Assembly (NCBI GenBank): GCA_030835985.1
Contig: JAURQT010000056.1
Span: 1-42,718, forward strand
Length of the DNA: 42,718 nucleotides
Source: Alphaproteobacteria bacterium
GTDB lineage: Bacteria; Pseudomonadota; Alphaproteobacteria; Puniceispirillales; Puniceispirillaceae
Direction: 5' to 3'
The notes under the pieces were generated by a model. The model searched no databases and was not told the origin of the DNA. It saw only the letters and a list, made by a program, of their open reading frames with translations. The position numbers were made by a program, and so were the translations under genes. Each line of letters begins with the position of its first letter. The first letter of the stretch is position 1. Shown in pieces: positions 37,972 to 42,718 of this stretch.

Positions 37972-39153
37972 ATGAAAATTTCACCAGTACTGAATTTTCT
38001 AAAAAAAGCAATTATTGCCATGATTGTTCTGGGTGTTTTTCTGGCAGGCTATTCTTATCTGCAAAGCACCAAAAAAGAAGTGGTTGCCAGCCCGCCTGAA
38101 GAGCAAATCTGGACGGTTCAGGCCGTGCGCGCCGAAATTCGGGATATCAGCCCCACTGAACAGGCCTTTGGTACGGTCAGCTCCGGGCGCGGGGCGCAAT
38201 TGCGCTTTGGTGTGACAGGCGAGGTGGTTTCGGTATCGGCGCGTCTGCGAAATGGCATTGATGTCAAGCAAGGCGAGGTGCTTGCCCGGCTGGATAGTGA
38301 ACGCTCTGCCCTCGCGCTGGAAGAGGTCAAGGTTCAGATGGCCGCAGAACAGCGTCAAATCAGCCAGCTGGAAACCCAGCTGGAGGTGCGGAGCAGAATG
38401 TTTGAGCGCGCCCGTACCCTGTTTAAAAAATCTGTTGGCTCGCAAGCGGAAATTGACGCAGCAGAGCTGGCTGTATCGGTGGCGGCCAATCTGCTGGATC
38501 AGGCAAAATCACGGCTCGCACAATACCGGGTTGCCGCGCGTCGCCATGAAAAGGATATAGAAGATGCGGTGCTGGTTGCCCCGTTTGATGGCACCCTTTC
38601 AAATGTGGATTTGGCCCTTGGTAATCAGGTGAATAACAGCCATCTGGTCGCCCATCTGACCGATCTCTCGCGGCTGGAGGTCAGCTTTGTTGTGCCGGTG
38701 GGTATTTATCAGAATATCGATGCGCTTATCGGGCGTCCGGTGCAGCTGCGATGGACATCTGGAAACACTGCCAGTGCAGAATTAGAGGCGGTTATCAGCC
38801 GTTCTGAGATTATTGTGGACAGATCAGAAGGCGGCGGCAGATTATATGCCGAACTGCCCGAAAAGGCCGCACGAAGCTTGCCGCCAGGCGCGTTTGTCGA
38901 GGTGCAATATGTCGGCCAATCCTATCGCCAGGTCGTTTCTGTACCAGAAGAAGCACTTTTTGGGCGCAGCACTATTTATGTTATTGAAAATGGCCGTGCC
39001 AGCGCCCGAGCTATATCGGTTCTGCATCGCAGTCTGGGCAGCGTTTTAATCCAGGGCGATATTCAGGATGGGGAGGAAATTCTTGCCACCCGCTTGCCAG
39101 GTATCGGGGATGGCACGCGTGTACGTGTCGCCAATTCAGCAAACGCATCTTAA
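37972..39153 (+). CDS. RND efflux periplasmic adaptor (membrane fusion protein)
   Basis: LRNGIDVKQGEVLARLDSERSALALEEVKVQM, DAVLVAPFDGTLSNVDLALGNQVNNSHLVAHLTDLSRLEV; followed by RND permease. Confidence 0.92.
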   Translation: MKISPVLNFLKKAIIAMIVLGVFLAGYSYLQSTKKEVVASPPEEQIWTVQAVRAEIRDISPTEQAFGTVSSGRGAQLRFGVTGEVVSVSARLRNGIDVKQGEVLARLDSERSALALEEVKVQMAAEQRQISQLETQLEVRSRMFERARTLFKKSVGSQAEIDAAELAVSVAANLLDQAKSRLAQYRVAARRHEKDIEDAVLVAPFDGTLSNVDLALGNQVNNSHLVAHLTDLSRLEVSFVVPVGIYQNIDALIGRPVQLRWTSGNTASAELEAVISRSEIIVDRSEGGGRLYAELPEKAARSLPPGAFVEVQYVGQSYRQVVSVPEEALFGRSTIYVIENGRASARAISVLHRSLGSVLIQGDIQDGEEILATRLPGIGDGTRVRVANSANAS

Positions 39154-39174
39154 AGAAAAGAGCCTTGAATTTTT

Positions 39175-42100
39175 ATGTTTAGCAGCGCTATCGAATTTTT
39201 TGCCCGTCACCGCACCGCCGCCAATTTGATTATGATCATCATGCTGGCCGTGGGGATGATGTCGGCTACTCGCCTGAACAAGCAATTTTTCCCCGATGTG
39301 GATGTTGAAATTATTGCGATTAATGTCCAGTGGTCAGGGGCGACAGCTGAAGATGTGGATAGCAATATTATTCAGCCGCTAGAGCCGGAATTACGAACCA
39401 TCGCCAATGTAAAAAAGGTGATGTCCTCTTCTTTTGAAGGGGTGGGGGTCGCACAGGTTGAATTTACCTTTGGTGCGGATATGCAAAAAGCGCTGGCCGA
39501 TGTGGAAGCCGCTGTCGGACAGGTAGAGTTCCCCGCCGAAGCTGAATCGCCCGATATTATCAAGGCAGAGTTTTTTGACACCGTCTCGCGCATTGTACTC
39601 TATGGCCCCTATAGCCTGGATTCGCTGCGCTATCATGCCAAAACCATCAAGGAGGATTTGCTGCAACGCGGCGTGGACAAGGTTGATTTGGGCGGCCTGC
39701 CAGATGAAGAAATTCATATTGAAGTCAGTGAAACCGAACTGGCACGGCTGGGTCTGACCTTGAATGATATTTCGGCTGCTATTGCCAGTAGTTCGGTGGA
39801 TGTGCCGGCCGGGCGTTTTGCCGATGGGGCGCTTCGGGTACGTTCTATCGGTTTGCGTAAAACCGCTGCCGAATATGGTGATATTAAAATTTTGATACGG
39901 CCTGATGGCAGTGCGGTGCGCCTGGGCGATGTTGCGCGGCTGACAGACGGGTTTGAAACCCCGGCTGTGTTGCTGGAACATAACGGAATGCCCGCAGTAG
40001 AGCTGCATATATTGCGCGGCAAAACCAGCGACTCTCTTAAAACTAACGAGATTGTTCAAACCTATTTGAGCGAAAAAGAGATGACCCTGCCGCAAGGGCT
40101 GGAAGTTGCCCAGTATAATGTGGCAGCAGACCTGATTTCAGAGCGGATATTCCTGCTGATCGAAAATGGCTTTTTCGGGCTGTTACTGGTGTTGCTGGTA
40201 TTGTTTATATTCTTGCCCGCCCGCATCGCCTTTTGGGTAGCGGTGGGTATTCCGGTTGCCTTTCTGGCTACATTCGGGGTGATGTTTGCCACAGCTCAAA
40301 GCATCAATATGATCTCGCTATTCGGTCTGATTATGGCACTGGGCATTGTGGTGGATGATGCGATTGTGATAGGTGAGCATGCCGAACATTTACGCGTCAG
40401 GCGAAATCTGCCTATTCAGGAAGCGGCCATTTTATCGGCAAAACGGATGGGCCCGCCTGTCATTTCTGCGATGCTGACAACCGTTGCTGCCTTTTTGCCG
40501 CTCTTTACCATTAAGGGGATAATTGGCGCTATCGTTGGCGCGATACCGGCGGTTGTGTGTGCGGTGCTTCTGGCCAGTCTGATAGAGGTTTTCTTTATCT
40601 TGCCTGCCCATTTGGCCCATCACGGGGCAGGTAAATCAACACAGCCTTCCTGGTTCCGGCGCAAATTTGACGCAGGTTTTAACTTTTTCAGAGATCAGCT
40701 TTTCGGCCGTCTGGTGCGGCTTGCGCTGAGTTTCAGATATGCCACCCTTTCCCTTGCAATTGGTATGCTTATCCTGGCGGTCGGGATGATGTCGAGCGGG
40801 CGTGTCGGCTTTGTCTTTTTCTCTGCCCCCGAGGCCGATAATGTTTATGTCAGCATGACGATGGCCTCTGGTTCTACCCGCCAGCAAACAGAAAATATGG
40901 TTGGCGAAATAGAACGCGCATTGGCAGTGGTCGAAGAAGAGCTGACAGATGGGCGTAATGACCTGGTCTCTTTTGCCTATTCGGTGGCCGGTGCGCACGT
41001 CACCGATAATCAGGAAGAAGCCACAGGCGGGGCAAATGATTTGCGCGGCGGGATGATGATAGAGCTGATTACCGCTGATCAGCGCGATGTGCGTTCTGCC
41101 CAGTTTGTCGAAGCGTTGCGCGCAGAAATTCAGCCGATGCCCGGCCTGGAGCGTTTGATAGTTCGCGCCCCCGAAGGCGGGCCGCCCGGCCGCGAGCTGG
41201 ACATTCGGATTATGGGCAATGATCTGGAAATGCTAAAAAAAGCGGCACAGGATATTATCCTGATTGCCGATGGCATTCCAGGCACCACCGATATTGAGGA
41301 AAATCTGAATTACGGGGCAGAAGAGCGGATTATTCGCCTCTCTCCCCTTGGCCGCTCGCTTGGCTTTACCGTGCAATCTATCGGCAGCCAGCTTCGCGCC
41401 TCTCTGGATGGGGCGGTGGTGCGGCGTTTTCCGCGCGGTGACGAGGTGGTCACGGTGCGTCTGGCGCTGCCAGAAGATGAGGTATCTACCGATAATCTGG
41501 GCAATTTGCGCCTGATAACCCCGCAAGGCAGTTATGTCCCGCTTGCCGATGTTGCCACGATTGAACGCCGCCTGGGCTTTTCCATTGTCCGGCGTCAGGA
41601 CGGGTTCCGCGAGGTCGCTATTCAGGGGGATCTCGATGATGATGTTATCAATACAACAGGGGCAAAAGAAGCGCTGATCACTGGCGAGTTTGGCAGCTAT
41701 ACCGATGAAAATAATTTGCGTTATCGCTTTGATGGACGCGATCAGGAACAGGGCGAAGCCTTTGCTGATATGGCCAGCGGCGGTATCCTTGCCCTGTTAT
41801 GCATCTATACCATTCTGGCATGGGTATTTGCCAGTTGGACGCGCCCCTTTGCGGTGATGATCATGATCCCCTTTGGCCTGATAGGGGCTGTGGTTGGCCA
41901 TTATGTGATGGGGATGAATATCAATATTCTGTCTTTATTTGCCCTTATCGCGCTATCCGGGATTGTGGTGAATAATTCCATTATTCTGGTCGCGACCATT
42001 GAACGGCGCCTGAACGAGACAGATGGCGCCCATGATGAAGCGATTATACAAGGCACGATTGACAGGTTGCGACCGGTTTTACTGACTTCCATGACCACGA

Positions 42101-42297
42101 TAGGCGGTTTGAGTACGCTGATGTTTGAAACCTCTCTGCAAGCCCAGTTCCTGATCCCGATGGCCACCACCATTGTCTTTGGTCTGGCGTTTACCACCGC
42201 CCTTGTTTTATTTGTTGTGCCGGCAACGCTGGGGATTGGCCGCGATATCCATGCGGTTCTGGGCGGGGTGGGGCGATTTGTTCGTGCCTTGTGGTAG
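39175..42297 (+). CDS. RND efflux permease (AcrB/AcrD/AcrF family)
   Basis: 1040 aa; NKQFFPDVDVEIIAINVQWSGATAEDVDSNIIQPLEPEL; LFGLIMALGIVVDDAIVIGEHAE; second-half LFALIALSGIVVNNSIILVATIE, DRLRPVLLTSMTTIGGL. Confidence 0.95.
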   Translation: MFSSAIEFFARHRTAANLIMIIMLAVGMMSATRLNKQFFPDVDVEIIAINVQWSGATAEDVDSNIIQPLEPELRTIANVKKVMSSSFEGVGVAQVEFTFGADMQKALADVEAAVGQVEFPAEAESPDIIKAEFFDTVSRIVLYGPYSLDSLRYHAKTIKEDLLQRGVDKVDLGGLPDEEIHIEVSETELARLGLTLNDISAAIASSSVDVPAGRFADGALRVRSIGLRKTAAEYGDIKILIRPDGSAVRLGDVARLTDGFETPAVLLEHNGMPAVELHILRGKTSDSLKTNEIVQTYLSEKEMTLPQGLEVAQYNVAADLISERIFLLIENGFFGLLLVLLVLFIFLPARIAFWVAVGIPVAFLATFGVMFATAQSINMISLFGLIMALGIVVDDAIVIGEHAEHLRVRRNLPIQEAAILSAKRMGPPVISAMLTTVAAFLPLFTIKGIIGAIVGAIPAVVCAVLLASLIEVFFILPAHLAHHGAGKSTQPSWFRRKFDAGFNFFRDQLFGRLVRLALSFRYATLSLAIGMLILAVGMMSSGRVGFVFFSAPEADNVYVSMTMASGSTRQQTENMVGEIERALAVVEEELTDGRNDLVSFAYSVAGAHVTDNQEEATGGANDLRGGMMIELITADQRDVRSAQFVEALRAEIQPMPGLERLIVRAPEGGPPGRELDIRIMGNDLEMLKKAAQDIILIADGIPGTTDIEENLNYGAEERIIRLSPLGRSLGFTVQSIGSQLRASLDGAVVRRFPRGDEVVTVRLALPEDEVSTDNLGNLRLITPQGSYVPLADVATIERRLGFSIVRRQDGFREVAIQGDLDDDVINTTGAKEALITGEFGSYTDENNLRYRFDGRDQEQGEAFADMASGGILALLCIYTILAWVFASWTRPFAVMIMIPFGLIGAVVGHYVMGMNINILSLFALIALSGIVVNNSIILVATIERRLNETDGAHDEAIIQGTIDRLRPVLLTSMTTIGGLSTLMFETSLQAQFLIPMATTIVFGLAFTTALVLFVVPATLGIGRDIHAVLGGVGRFVRALW

Positions 42298-42361
42298 CCG
42301 CTATTTTCAGCGTATAGTTTTGCAATCATAAAAAGGCAGTTTCAGGTTAGGTAGTCTGACG

Positions 42362-42718
42362 ATGACAGAGGGTTCAGGGCGCGATAAAAAAGGCTCTTCG
42401 GGGCGATCCTATCGCTCAAAGGCAGGCTTGACGCGCCAGCCTAAAAAAATGCGGGGACGCAAACCCTCTTCCCAGCGATGGCTTACCCGCCAGCTGAATG
42501 ACCCCTTTGTGGCAGAGGCCAGGAAAAGGGGCTATCGATCGCGCGCGGCGATAAAGCTGGAACAAATGGATGACAGGCATAAATTTCTAACACCGCATAT
42601 GCGGGTGGTGGATCTGGGCTGTGCGCCGGGGGGCTGGCTACAGGTGGTTGCCCGGCAATGCAAGCTGGATGCGGGCAGAGGCTGTCTGGTCGGGATTGAC
42701 CTGCTGGAAACATACCCG
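42362..42718 (+). CDS. rlmE: 23S rRNA (uridine-2'-O-)methyltransferase RlmE/FtsJ, truncated by window edge
   Basis: SQRWLTRQLNDPFVAEARKRGYRSRAAIKLEQMDDRHKFLTPHMRVVDLGCAPGGWLQVVARQ...GIDLLETYP. Confidence 0.93.
   Translation, partial: MTEGSGRDKKGSSGRSYRSKAGLTRQPKKMRGRKPSSQRWLTRQLNDPFVAEARKRGYRSRAAIKLEQMDDRHKFLTPHMRVVDLGCAPGGWLQVVARQCKLDAGRGCLVGIDLLETYP

Noticed and set aside
39391-40095. 234-aa minus-strand ORF opposite the RND permease
   Set aside because: Antisense shadow ORF with no recognisable domain
1-42718. Mobile element, prophage or genomic-island signature
   Set aside because: No transposase, integrase, phage genes, tRNA attachment site or long terminal repeats recognised

Overview
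The window is a bacterial chromosome segment. Protein content and gene order suggest a marine-type alphaproteobacterium, possibly SAR116-like, but this is inference and untested. It starts inside rpsK, followed by rpoA and rplQ with a terminator. Next comes a housekeeping run: rarA, a DUF429-like gene, crcB, an RluC-type pseudouridine synthase, a HAD phosphatase, an ATP12-like chaperone, pccB, pccA and a small HEPN-like ORF. It continues with lipB, an RraA-like protein beside a TRAP transporter (dctP/dctQ/dctM, with an unusually long dctM), a nucleoside-recognition (Gate) membrane protein, a SET-domain protein, a PlsC+OlsB-like fused acyltransferase, a PfkB kinase, a GT9 glycosyltransferase, a LysR regulator divergent from glnK-amtB, a threonine aldolase, mgtE, a DUF1489 protein, an SNase-like nuclease, an MFS transporter, glnE, a MATE transporter, an RND adaptor/permease pair and a truncated rlmE. 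No tRNA, CRISPR array, transposase or phage module was recognised. The two most interesting signals are: (1) a tiny transcription-unit-like locus at about 24.43-24.66 kb, with a 24-codon ORF behind a Shine-Dalgarno that matches the complement of the 16S rRNA tail over about 13 nt, a perfect 9-bp hairpin touching its stop codon, further hairpins and a strong intrinsic terminator; (2) recurrent short tandem duplications of about 13-15 nt, including three independent in-frame 15-bp x3 arrays inside unrelated genes and a 14-bp x5 array directly upstream of the threonine aldolase start.
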